Shown: positions 7,684-14,592 of the stretch, piece after piece
Layout of the letters: each line of letters begins with the position of its first letter
How positions within the stretch are numbered: position 1 is the stretch's first letter
Source of the DNA: Lachnospiraceae bacterium
GTDB lineage: Bacteria; Bacillota; Clostridia; Lachnospirales; Lachnospiraceae
Reading direction: 5' to 3'
Assembly: GCA_017634455.1 (NCBI GenBank)
Contig: JAGBNK010000027.1
Coordinates: 1-32,934, forward strand
DNA: 32,934 nt
Made by a program: the position numbers and the translations under genes
Notes under the pieces: generated by a model
What the model was told of the DNA's origin: nothing
Seen by the model: only the letters and a program-made list of their open reading frames with translations
Databases searched by the model: none

Positions 7684-8862
7684 ATGAAGATTACAAACTC
7701 ATCTATTGCTATGACATCTACTCATGATAAGATGTCATATTCTTACAAGGAATCTGCAACTTTGCAGAGAAGAGCATCAGAAGATTTACCCGGAGCAATA
7801 TTAGAAATTTCAGCAAAACAAGAAGGAAAGTCCTATGTGGAAAGTATGAAGGATTTCCAGTATCAGGAGAAGCGTCAGCGAGACAAGCAGCAGGCACAGA
7901 ATATGCTTGAGGGAATGAAAAGAGCCCAGGAAGAGCAGAAGGCTCATGAAGTGGAAAATGAGAATATCTGGGATTATGCTGAGGATGATACTGGAGAAAT
8001 CTGGATGTTGAAGCGCATTCTTGCAATTTTGCGTGGAGAGGATATTCCGATAGAGGATAGACGCCATGTGGGCAAGGCTTTGGATCTTAGGTCAAATAGT
8101 TTTAAATCCAGTGAGTGCGAAGCTACAGAGGAACTGAATCTGAAACTTCAGGCAGGTCAGGAAGTTCTAGCAGGAACTACTAGAGGTGGAACCCTGTTTC
8201 AGAAGGTGACTGTGGAAAGTGGAGTGAAAACAGAATATGAAGATACTACCTTTGCTTCTGTTGGTCAGGTGCGCACTGCAGATGGCAGAAGTATCAATTT
8301 CAATATAGAATTCTCTATGTCTCGAGCATTTACCGAGAAGTTTAATTCTATATCTGTTGAGGAAATGATTGTATGTGATCCTCTTATTATCAATCTAAAT
8401 GATAATAATGTATCTGTGACTGATCAGAAATACAGATTTGATTTGGATGCTGATGGCAAAGAAGAAGAGATATCATTTGCTGGAAAGGGAAGTGGATTTC
8501 TGGCATTGGACAAGAATCATGATGGCAGGATAAATGATGGGACAGAACTTTTTGGAACCAGAAGTGGAGACGGCTTTGGAGATTTGGCAGCCTATGATGA
8601 GGATGGTAATGGCTGGATTGATGAGAATGACAGTGTCTATAATGACTTGAAAGTCTGGATGAAGGATGACGAGGGAAATGATAGATTAGTCAGCATCAAG
8701 AAGGCTGATGTAGGCGCCATATATTTAGGCAGTGCTGAGACCCAATTTAATCTGAATAATGAAGAAAATAAAACCAATGGCGTTCTTAGAAAGACTGGAG
8801 TATTCCTACATGAAAGCGATGGTAGAGTAGGCACAGTGAGTCATGTGGACCTGACTTTGTAG
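7684..8862 (+). CDS. Calcium-loop (EF-hand-like) protein, probably flagella-linked
   Basis: The 392-residue protein has no signal peptide. Residues about 50-95 are charged and predicted helical or coiled coil (QEKRQRDKQQAQNMLEGMKR). A beta-rich middle (150-230) is followed by three acidic loops: DLDADGKEEE near 253, DKNHDGRINDGTELFG at 276-291, and DEDGNGWIDEND at 305-316. The LDxNxDGxIxDGxELFG form is known from calcium-binding hemolysin/VCBS-type proteins. AAGGAG at 7671-7676 selects the ATG at 7684 over an earlier in-frame start. The candidate sigma-D promoter and the flagellar block 3 kb downstream suggest a motility or secreted role, but the exact function is unknown. Confidence 0.75.
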   Translation: MKITNSSIAMTSTHDKMSYSYKESATLQRRASEDLPGAILEISAKQEGKSYVESMKDFQYQEKRQRDKQQAQNMLEGMKRAQEEQKAHEVENENIWDYAEDDTGEIWMLKRILAILRGEDIPIEDRRHVGKALDLRSNSFKSSECEATEELNLKLQAGQEVLAGTTRGGTLFQKVTVESGVKTEYEDTTFASVGQVRTADGRSINFNIEFSMSRAFTEKFNSISVEEMIVCDPLIINLNDNNVSVTDQKYRFDLDADGKEEEISFAGKGSGFLALDKNHDGRINDGTELFGTRSGDGFGDLAAYDEDGNGWIDENDSVYNDLKVWMKDDEGNDRLVSIKKADVGAIYLGSAETQFNLNNEENKTNGVLRKTGVFLHESDGRVGTVSHVDLTL

Positions 8863-8954
8863 AAAATCATGAAATTGAATTGCCTGTTTTTGAAAATGTG
8901 CTATATTAAGAGAACTTTGAAGAGGATATTTATTGCACATTTGTCTATTGTATC

Positions 8955-8963
8955 TGATATAAT
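8955..8963 (+). promoter_or_regulatory. Extended -10 promoter before the LCP gene
   Basis: TGA-TATAAT is a perfect extended -10 element 30 bases before the start codon. A TTGCAC stands upstream, at a long 19-base spacing. Confidence 0.5.
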
Positions 8964-8992
8964 ATAGTAAGATTTTTATCGGAGGAATTAAT

Positions 8993-10150
8993 ATGGGCAA
9001 TTTAAGAAAAGCCACCAAGAAGATGGACAAACAAAAGAAGAAGAAAATATATCTTGGCATTTTTATAGCACAGATTTTGGCAGAAATTTTTGCAGTTGCT
9101 GAGGTTATATCTATAAATATGGTTCCTATGAAGTACACAATTGTGGGAATTCTCATTCTTGTTTTCTACACACTTATTGTGGGATTACTTCTATTTTATA
9201 AGAGACTGAAATGGCAGAAGGTTGTTGCCATTGTAATGGCTGTAATTATGATAATTGGCTGCCTGGCAGGTGGAATATTTATCATAAGAACTATGAAGGC
9301 CTTGAATGGTATGGCTGGAAATGGTGTCAGCAAGGACATTGATGTAGTTGATGAACCATTTACTGTATATTTAAGTGGTTCTGATACAAGAAATGATGAG
9401 CTCGATGAAGCCAGTCGAAGCGATGTAAATATCCTTATGGTAATTAATCCAAAGACCAAGCAGATATTACTTCTCAACACACCTAGAGATTATTATGTAT
9501 ACAATCCTGCTAAGCAAATGAATGATAAGCTGACTCATTGTGGAAATGATGGAATTGAGAATTCAATGGCAGCTTTGAAGGAACTCTATGGAATTGATAT
9601 TGATTACTATGGACAGATTAATTTCAGCGGATTTGAGAAACTTATTGATGAATTAGGTGGAATTGATATTGAGATTCCAGAATCATTCACATCATGGAAT
9701 GATGATAGTTATACATTCTCAGCAGGAATGCAGCATTTAAATGGTTATGAGGCACTTCTATTTGCTCGTGAGAGATATGCTTTCTCAGGGGGAGATAACA
9801 CTCGTGGTTCTAACCAGATGCAGGTTATCAAGGCTGTAATTGACAAGGTGACACATGACAGTACAGATGTGTTATTCAATTATGGTGGCGTTATGGACAG
9901 CTTAGAGGGAATGTTTAAGACAAGCTTGTTAAATGGTGATATTGCTAAACTTGTGAAGATGCAACTTGGTGATATGTCAGAATGGAATATTCAGTCTTTT
10001 GCTGTTGTAGGAACAGGTGCATCTAGATCTACATCAGGTGGAAATGCATATGTAATGATTCCTGATGATGAATCTGTAAATCAGGCCAAGGCCATGATAA
10101 ATACTGTTGTAAGCGGTGGTGTCTTGGAGGATACAGAGGCAGTAGAATAA
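8993..10150 (+). CDS. LytR-CpsA-Psr (LCP) family cell-wall glycopolymer ligase
   Basis: This 385-residue membrane protein has three hydrophobic helices near the N-terminus (about 19-41, 47-68 and 75-98), then an extracellular LCP domain. The order of motifs is diagnostic: YLSGSDTR, SDVNILMVINPKTKQILLLN, TPRDYYV, KLTHCG, GFEKLIDELGGIDIEI, then ARERYAFSGGDNTRGSNQMQVI with the arginines that bind the polyprenyl pyrophosphate head. LCP enzymes transfer glycopolymers from lipid carriers to peptidoglycan. Three helices rather than one is a common clostridial variant. GGAGG stands 8 bases before the ATG. It is probably transcribed alone. Confidence 0.9.
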   Translation: MGNLRKATKKMDKQKKKKIYLGIFIAQILAEIFAVAEVISINMVPMKYTIVGILILVFYTLIVGLLLFYKRLKWQKVVAIVMAVIMIIGCLAGGIFIIRTMKALNGMAGNGVSKDIDVVDEPFTVYLSGSDTRNDELDEASRSDVNILMVINPKTKQILLLNTPRDYYVYNPAKQMNDKLTHCGNDGIENSMAALKELYGIDIDYYGQINFSGFEKLIDELGGIDIEIPESFTSWNDDSYTFSAGMQHLNGYEALLFARERYAFSGGDNTRGSNQMQVIKAVIDKVTHDSTDVLFNYGGVMDSLEGMFKTSLLNGDIAKLVKMQLGDMSEWNIQSFAVVGTGASRSTSGGNAYVMIPDDESVNQAKAMINTVVSGGVLEDTEAVE

Positions 10151-10197
10151 TTTTACAAAACAAGACATAAATTTAAAAAATATACGACCTATAAATG

Positions 10198-10251
10198 ACC
10201 TTCTCATTTTTATATACTGATAGCAAAGATATGAAAATGAGGAGGTATTTT
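10198..10251 (+). promoter_or_regulatory. Long hairpin enclosing the ribosome binding site of the isomerase-like gene
   Basis: ACCTTCTCATTTT (10198-10210) and AAAATGAGGAGGT (10234-10246) pair over 13 bases with one G-U. The right arm is itself the Shine-Dalgarno sequence of the gene starting at 10253. ATTTTT follows the stem, so the structure could also terminate transcription. It may be the terminator of the LCP gene, an RBS-sequestering switch, or both. Confidence 0.55.
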
Positions 10252-10252
10252 T

Positions 10253-11674
10253 ATGTTAGTAGAGACAAAGGCCAGAGTGGGCGTATTTGCAATTGCTCTT
10301 GGAGCATATTTGCCACAGTTTCCATCACTGGTACCTGAATTTGAAGGACAATACGAGGCTTTCAAGAAGACTCTTCCAGATACAGTGGAGATTATAGACG
10401 GAGGAATAGTGACAACCAAGGAACAGGCTATGGTTGCAGGAGATAAGTTCAGAGCTGCTGATGTGGATCTGGTATTCTTACAGATGCTTACATATGCAAC
10501 TTCTTATAACATGCTTCCAGCAATTCGTGATTTGGATGTGCCTGTTGTTCTGGTAAATGTGCAGAAACTGAAGGCTCCGGATTATGCCAATACTGATATT
10601 CCGAAATGGTTGGGTGAGTTGTATGCCTGTGGAGCTGTTGGAGAAGCAGTGGCAGATTTGGAGAGAGCCGGTAAGCGCCATGCGGTAATCACTGGTGTGG
10701 TAGAAGGCGGAGATCCATATGTGGCAGCTGAGATTGAGGATTGGTGTAAGGCTGCACAGGTTCGTAGACGTTTCAGAGATACTAATATCGCGCAGATTGG
10801 CAGACCTTATCCTGGTATGATGGATCTCTATATTGACGAGACTAATTTATATAACAGAATGTTTTTGTATACTAAGCAGTTTGACTGGGAGAAGATGTGG
10901 GCTATTGCCGATGATGTGACAGATGAAGTTGCTATCAGAGCCAAGGCTGAGGATATTCTGGATACATTTGACATAGAAGGCGGCGCAACTGTAGAGACTG
11001 TATGGGATATGGCCAAGTATGTTGTGGCATTTGAGAAATGGGTTCAGGATGAGAAGCTGGGACTTATTGCATCCCATTATGATGGATTTGCTCAGGGCAA
11101 GGCGGGAACCCTTGATTCAATGCTTATCCCTGCATTTTCAATGCTTATTAAGCAGGGAACTGCCTGTGCTGTAGAAGGAGATATGAAGGTGGCTATGGCA
11201 ATGTCAATCTGCAAGACTATTGCAGGAACAGGTCAGTTGTCTGAGATGTATTCTATCGACTTCAACGAGGACATCTGCATTATCGGTCACTCAGGCTCAG
11301 GAGATGCTGATATATCCAAGACCAAGAAGCCTACAATGAAGATTGTGCCTGTATTCCATGGTAAGACCGGTGGCGGATATTTGACACAGTTCTATCCACC
11401 AACAGGAGATGTAACTTACCTGGCAATCACACAGGACAAGGATGGTAATTTCAAGTTCGTAGTGGCTGAGGGTGTAAATGAGGATGGCCCTATATTTACA
11501 TTCGGTGATACCAATATGAGAACCAGATTCTCCATTGGAGCCAGAGAGTTCTGTAACAGATGGAGTGAGGCTGGACCTACTCATCATATGGCAGCAGCTG
11601 CCGGCAGACATATTGATACAATCTTAAAGGTTGCCAAGATTTTGAATGTTCCATGCGAGATTGTCTGCCGATAA
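10253..11674 (+). CDS. L-arabinose/L-fucose isomerase-like protein
   Basis: The 473-residue protein has the arrangement of the L-fucose/L-arabinose isomerase superfamily: an N-terminal Rossmann-like domain (RVGVFAIALGAYLPQFPSL, later DVDLVFLQMLTYATSYNMLP) and a C-terminal catalytic domain. Candidate metal and substrate residues are the glutamate in CAVEGDMKVAMAM, the histidine in IIGHSGSGDADI and the terminal EAGPTHHMAAAAG histidines. These mirror AraA positions (acidic-His-His), but the overall sequence is divergent and slightly short for AraA. No kinase, epimerase or sugar regulator lies beside it, so arabinose is not established as substrate. Its ribosome binding site is buried in a hairpin. 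Confidence 0.7.
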   Translation: MLVETKARVGVFAIALGAYLPQFPSLVPEFEGQYEAFKKTLPDTVEIIDGGIVTTKEQAMVAGDKFRAADVDLVFLQMLTYATSYNMLPAIRDLDVPVVLVNVQKLKAPDYANTDIPKWLGELYACGAVGEAVADLERAGKRHAVITGVVEGGDPYVAAEIEDWCKAAQVRRRFRDTNIAQIGRPYPGMMDLYIDETNLYNRMFLYTKQFDWEKMWAIADDVTDEVAIRAKAEDILDTFDIEGGATVETVWDMAKYVVAFEKWVQDEKLGLIASHYDGFAQGKAGTLDSMLIPAFSMLIKQGTACAVEGDMKVAMAMSICKTIAGTGQLSEMYSIDFNEDICIIGHSGSGDADISKTKKPTMKIVPVFHGKTGGGYLTQFYPPTGDVTYLAITQDKDGNFKFVVAEGVNEDGPIFTFGDTNMRTRFSIGAREFCNRWSEAGPTHHMAAAAGRHIDTILKVAKILNVPCEIVCR

Positions 11675-11759
11675 GGATGAATTCTTATGTTACTGGAAAT
11701 GGAATTCTGTGAAACTGGTAATTATTGATTCTGTGAAAATAAAACACTTATAGAAATGT

Positions 11760-11810
11760 ACCGACCCCCAAAAAGTTAGACCAAAAATCTAACGATTGGA
11801 GGTCGGTTTT
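11760..11810. repeat. Nested inverted repeat resembling an IS3-family end
   Basis: Outer arms ACCGACCCCC and GGAGGTCGGT flank an inner hairpin GTTAGA-CCAAAAA-TCTAAC. The opening, a GACCCCCAAAAAGTTAGA run, is of the type I remember from terminal repeats of IS3/IS150-group elements, yet no transposase frame follows. It is either a solo IS end or MITE-like scar, or a bidirectional terminator, since the outer stem is followed by TTTT. Confidence 0.45.
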
Positions 11811-11883
11811 CTATTCGAGTTAAATGGATTTTTGTGAGGGGCATTAAATATGAAAAAATCTTTGAAAAAGTTTTAAATCACCC

Positions 11884-11910
11884 TAAAGTTCTAAGTGAAT
11901 TGGTCGATAA
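11884..11910 (+). promoter_or_regulatory. Sigma-D (sigma-28) promoter of the flgM operon
   Basis: TAAA-N15-GTCGATAA is one mismatch from the Gram-positive flagellar consensus, with ideal spacing, and sits 57 bases before flgM. FlgM holds sigma-28 inactive until the hook is complete, so this would form a feedback loop. Confidence 0.7.
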
Positions 11911-11966
11911 ACATATTGTAGAAAGCAAAAGAGCTTCATTTTCAAGGAAGAAAGGAGAGTGCCATT

Positions 11967-12248
11967 ATGCGTATAGAAGCATACACTCAGGTAGCACAAC
12001 TTTATAAGACTAACAATACTTCCAAGGCTCAGGCTACATCTAATGTGGCAGCAGCAAGAGACGAGGTACAGTTGTCTTCATTTGGTCGTGATTACCAGAT
12101 CGCAAAAAAGGCAGTCGCAGAAGCTTCGGATATCAGGGAAGATAAAGTTGCTGAAATGAAACAAAAACTTGCGTCAGATAATTACCAAGTAGATACCGGA
12201 GATTTTGCAAGCAAGCTGCTTGAAAAGTACAACGCAGCAATACTGTAA
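11967..12248 (+). CDS. flgM: Anti-sigma-28 factor FlgM
   Basis: This 93-residue protein has the Firmicute FlgM pattern: an N-terminal MRIEAYTQVAQLYKTN, a serine- and alanine-rich linker, DEVQLSSFGRDYQIAKKAV, and a C-terminal sigma-binding helix region (VAEMKQKLASDNYQVDTGDFASKLLEKY). FlgM binds and inhibits sigma-28 (FliA/SigD) and is exported through the completed hook to release it. It is first in the late operon, behind a near-consensus sigma-D promoter and ahead of flgN and flgK, the standard order. AAAGGAGA precedes the ATG. Confidence 0.9.
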   Translation: MRIEAYTQVAQLYKTNNTSKAQATSNVAAARDEVQLSSFGRDYQIAKKAVAEASDIREDKVAEMKQKLASDNYQVDTGDFASKLLEKYNAAIL

Positions 12249-12260
12249 GGGAGAGTTAAT

Positions 12261-12773
12261 GTGGCTAGTTTAGTTGATGAATTATTAGATGATCTGAGAA
12301 ATGAAAACGCTGAATACGAGAAGCTGTTAGTTACAGCAGACCAGAAGCGCCAGATGATTATCAATGGAGAAACTGAAGAACTAGAGGCAATAACAGCCAA
12401 GGAGGAACAGTTGGGTAACAACTTGAAGGCCATGGAAGGCCGGAGAGTTCAGATTCTCAGGGATATGGCTGTAGTCATGGGTCATGACGGAGAGCAAGTC
12501 ACAGTTACTCAAATCATCGACATGCTGAATAATCAGCCAGAGGAACGAGACGCATTAACTACTGCCCGCGATCAGTTACTTGAAACTGCTACAAAGTTGC
12601 AGATTGCAAATCGACAAAACGAGATACTACTACAACAGGCATTGGAAATGGTAGAATTTGATCTGACACTGTTTAAGAGTTTACGCCAGGCTCCTCAGAC
12701 TGCTAATTACGGTCAGGATGCTTACACAACAGGCGATATTCTTGGTGGCAGCAGCTTTGATTCATCCCAGTAG
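12261..12773 (+). CDS. flgN: FlgN-family flagellar export chaperone
   Basis: The 170-residue protein is largely alpha-helical, with heptad-like stretches (LLDDLRNENAEYEKLLVTAD, EELEAITAKEEQLGNNLKAM, LLETATKLQIANRQNEILLQ) ending in FDLTLF. This matches FlgN, which escorts FlgK and FlgL to the export gate. The start is GTG, chosen because GGGAG at 12249-12253 is well spaced and the family begins at this point. It follows flgM by 12 bases. The last codons form the left arm of a terminator-like hairpin, so read-through into flgK may be limited. Confidence 0.85.
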   Translation: MASLVDELLDDLRNENAEYEKLLVTADQKRQMIINGETEELEAITAKEEQLGNNLKAMEGRRVQILRDMAVVMGHDGEQVTVTQIIDMLNNQPEERDALTTARDQLLETATKLQIANRQNEILLQQALEMVEFDLTLFKSLRQAPQTANYGQDAYTTGDILGGSSFDSSQ

Positions 12774-12811
12774 ACTTACTCCTGTATAGGAGAATCGAGA
12801 CTGGGATTTTT
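12764..12811 (+). terminator. Terminator-like hairpin overlapping the end of flgN
   Basis: ATCCCAG (inside the last codons of flgN) pairs with CTGGGAT, which is followed by TTTTT. An inner hairpin CTCC-TGTATA-GGAG lies between. The flagellar operon continues beyond it, so it probably attenuates rather than ends transcription. Confidence 0.55.
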
Positions 12812-12863
12812 CATTCTTATCCGAAGACTTCTGGATTAGTTTACAGAAAGGAACACAAGTATT

Positions 12864-14579
12864 ATGGCAAACGGATTCGGAAGTTTATATGTTGGTGCAT
12901 CGGGACTTCAATCACAGCAGAATGCACTCAATGTAGTAGCAAACAACCTATCAAATGTAAATACCAAGGGCTATGTACGCCAGCAGGTATTTTTTACAGA
13001 TACAGATTACACGACATTTGCTAACGCCGATATCAGCGCACAGCAGTTAGGCTTGGGTGTGCAGATAGGTGACGTTATACATGCCCGTGATCAATTCTTA
13101 GACAAAGCATATCGTTCAGAGGCTGGACGTCAGGCGTTCTATGCTGCCAGCTATGATGCTACATCCGAGATTGAAACACAATTGCAGGAATCTTATGGTG
13201 AGGCCTTTAATGAGTCTGTTATGGCTCTGTATCAGGCTTTCTCAGAGTTCGCCAAAAATCCTTCTGATGCAGTGAATCAGAACCTGGTAATGCAGAAGGC
13301 ATCCCTTTTCGTAACCAGAGTGGATGGTGTGTACGAGGGAATGAAGACATACCAGACAACTTTGAATCAGAAGATTACTGATGATGTAAAGAGAATAAAT
13401 GAGTTAGGTCGCAAGATTGCTGACTTAAATCTTAGAATACAGAGAGTGGAGGCTCCTGGAGTTGAGACTGCAATGGATTATAGAGATGAGCGTGATCTCT
13501 ATGTGGATGAGCTTTCAAAGCTTGCCAGCATCGAGTGCAGAGAGACACCGGACGGAGTCTACAAAATAGATTTGGAGGGAACAGAATTCATCTCTTACAA
13601 CAAGGTCTATGAGATGGACATGAGAAGAGATGCTTATACTGGTTTCCTTACACCTTATTGGCCACAGCTTTCTGAGCCTGCCAAGGAGAAATATTTCAAC
13701 GTGTTTGACGAGTTCAATGCCACAGCAGAGAATCGTACAGATAGCGGTGAGGTCAAGGCTCTTATTTTGGCTAGAGGAAATAAATATGCTAATTATCTGG
13801 ATATGGAGAAGATGGATGATTATGTATATTCTGATACAATTGCAAAATCAGCTATGTTAAATGGAGAGGCAGAGCTGGATAGATTTACACATACTATTGT
13901 GACAGCCATAAATGATTTGTTCTGTCCAAATATAGCATTTGGTTCTATAGCAACGGCTACAGCGCAGGATGGTTCTACTATAAATCTCAGCGAGAATACT
14001 CTTATTCTTGATGCCAAGAACTGTGCAGTGGGAAGTGACGGACAGTTGCCACCACAGGAACTTTTCTCCAGAATTGGTTGCGAGAGATATACCAAAGCAA
14101 CATTGGAGGATGGTACAACTATTTATGTATACAATGAGGAGGATCCATTTGATACTTCTAAGTGTTATACAATCAACAGTCTGAAAATCAATCCTGCATT
14201 GCAGGAGGACGAGAGCCTGATTCCATACAAGACACAGAATGGTTCCATCGCCATGGATCTGGCTGCTTCATTGGAATCTATCTGGGATCAGTCAACTTAT
14301 ACATTGAACCCTGCGGACAATACACCTTGTACATTTACAGAGTTCTACACTAAGATGATTGGTGAGCTTGGAACCAGAGGTTCAATATACAATTCAACTG
14401 CAGAAGGACTTACAGCTACAGTTAGTACAATTGATAACAACCGTACAATGGTGGTTGGAGTTTCAGCTGATGAGGAATTAACCAATATGATTAAATATCA
14501 GGCGGCTTATAACGCGGCCAGCCGTTATATCAATGTAATATCATCCATGATTGAGACATTGGTAAATACAATGCAATAG
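12864..14579 (+). CDS. flgK: Flagellar hook-associated protein FlgK (first copy)
   Basis: The 571-residue protein is HAP1, which joins the hook to the filament. The N-terminal axial motif is GASGLQSQQNALNVVANNLSNV with NTKGYVRQ, and the C-terminal coiled-coil end is LTNMIKYQAAYNAASRYINV followed by ISSMIETLVNTMQ. The middle (about 230-480) is variable and probably surface-exposed. RDERDLYVDELSKLA is the usual FlgK core motif. It lacks a signal peptide, as expected for flagellar type III export. AAAGGA precedes the ATG. A second, divergent FlgK gene follows 13 bases after its stop. Confidence 0.9.
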   Translation: MANGFGSLYVGASGLQSQQNALNVVANNLSNVNTKGYVRQQVFFTDTDYTTFANADISAQQLGLGVQIGDVIHARDQFLDKAYRSEAGRQAFYAASYDATSEIETQLQESYGEAFNESVMALYQAFSEFAKNPSDAVNQNLVMQKASLFVTRVDGVYEGMKTYQTTLNQKITDDVKRINELGRKIADLNLRIQRVEAPGVETAMDYRDERDLYVDELSKLASIECRETPDGVYKIDLEGTEFISYNKVYEMDMRRDAYTGFLTPYWPQLSEPAKEKYFNVFDEFNATAENRTDSGEVKALILARGNKYANYLDMEKMDDYVYSDTIAKSAMLNGEAELDRFTHTIVTAINDLFCPNIAFGSIATATAQDGSTINLSENTLILDAKNCAVGSDGQLPPQELFSRIGCERYTKATLEDGTTIYVYNEEDPFDTSKCYTINSLKINPALQEDESLIPYKTQNGSIAMDLAASLESIWDQSTYTLNPADNTPCTFTEFYTKMIGELGTRGSIYNSTAEGLTATVSTIDNNRTMVVGVSADEELTNMIKYQAAYNAASRYINVISSMIETLVNTMQ

Positions 14580-14592
14580 GAGGTAGAGGCTT

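Larger units (their letters stand above)
11675..11966. other. Spacer with IS-end-like repeat and flagellar promoter
   Basis: This gap of about 290 bases separates the isomerase-like gene from the flagellar operon. It holds the double inverted repeat at 11760-11810 and the sigma-D promoter at 11884-11910. Nothing in it reads as a gene. Confidence 0.6.

Noticed and set aside
11811-11966. A transposase remnant after the IS3-like end
   Set aside because: No frame in this stretch reads as a transposase; only the terminal repeat resembles an IS.
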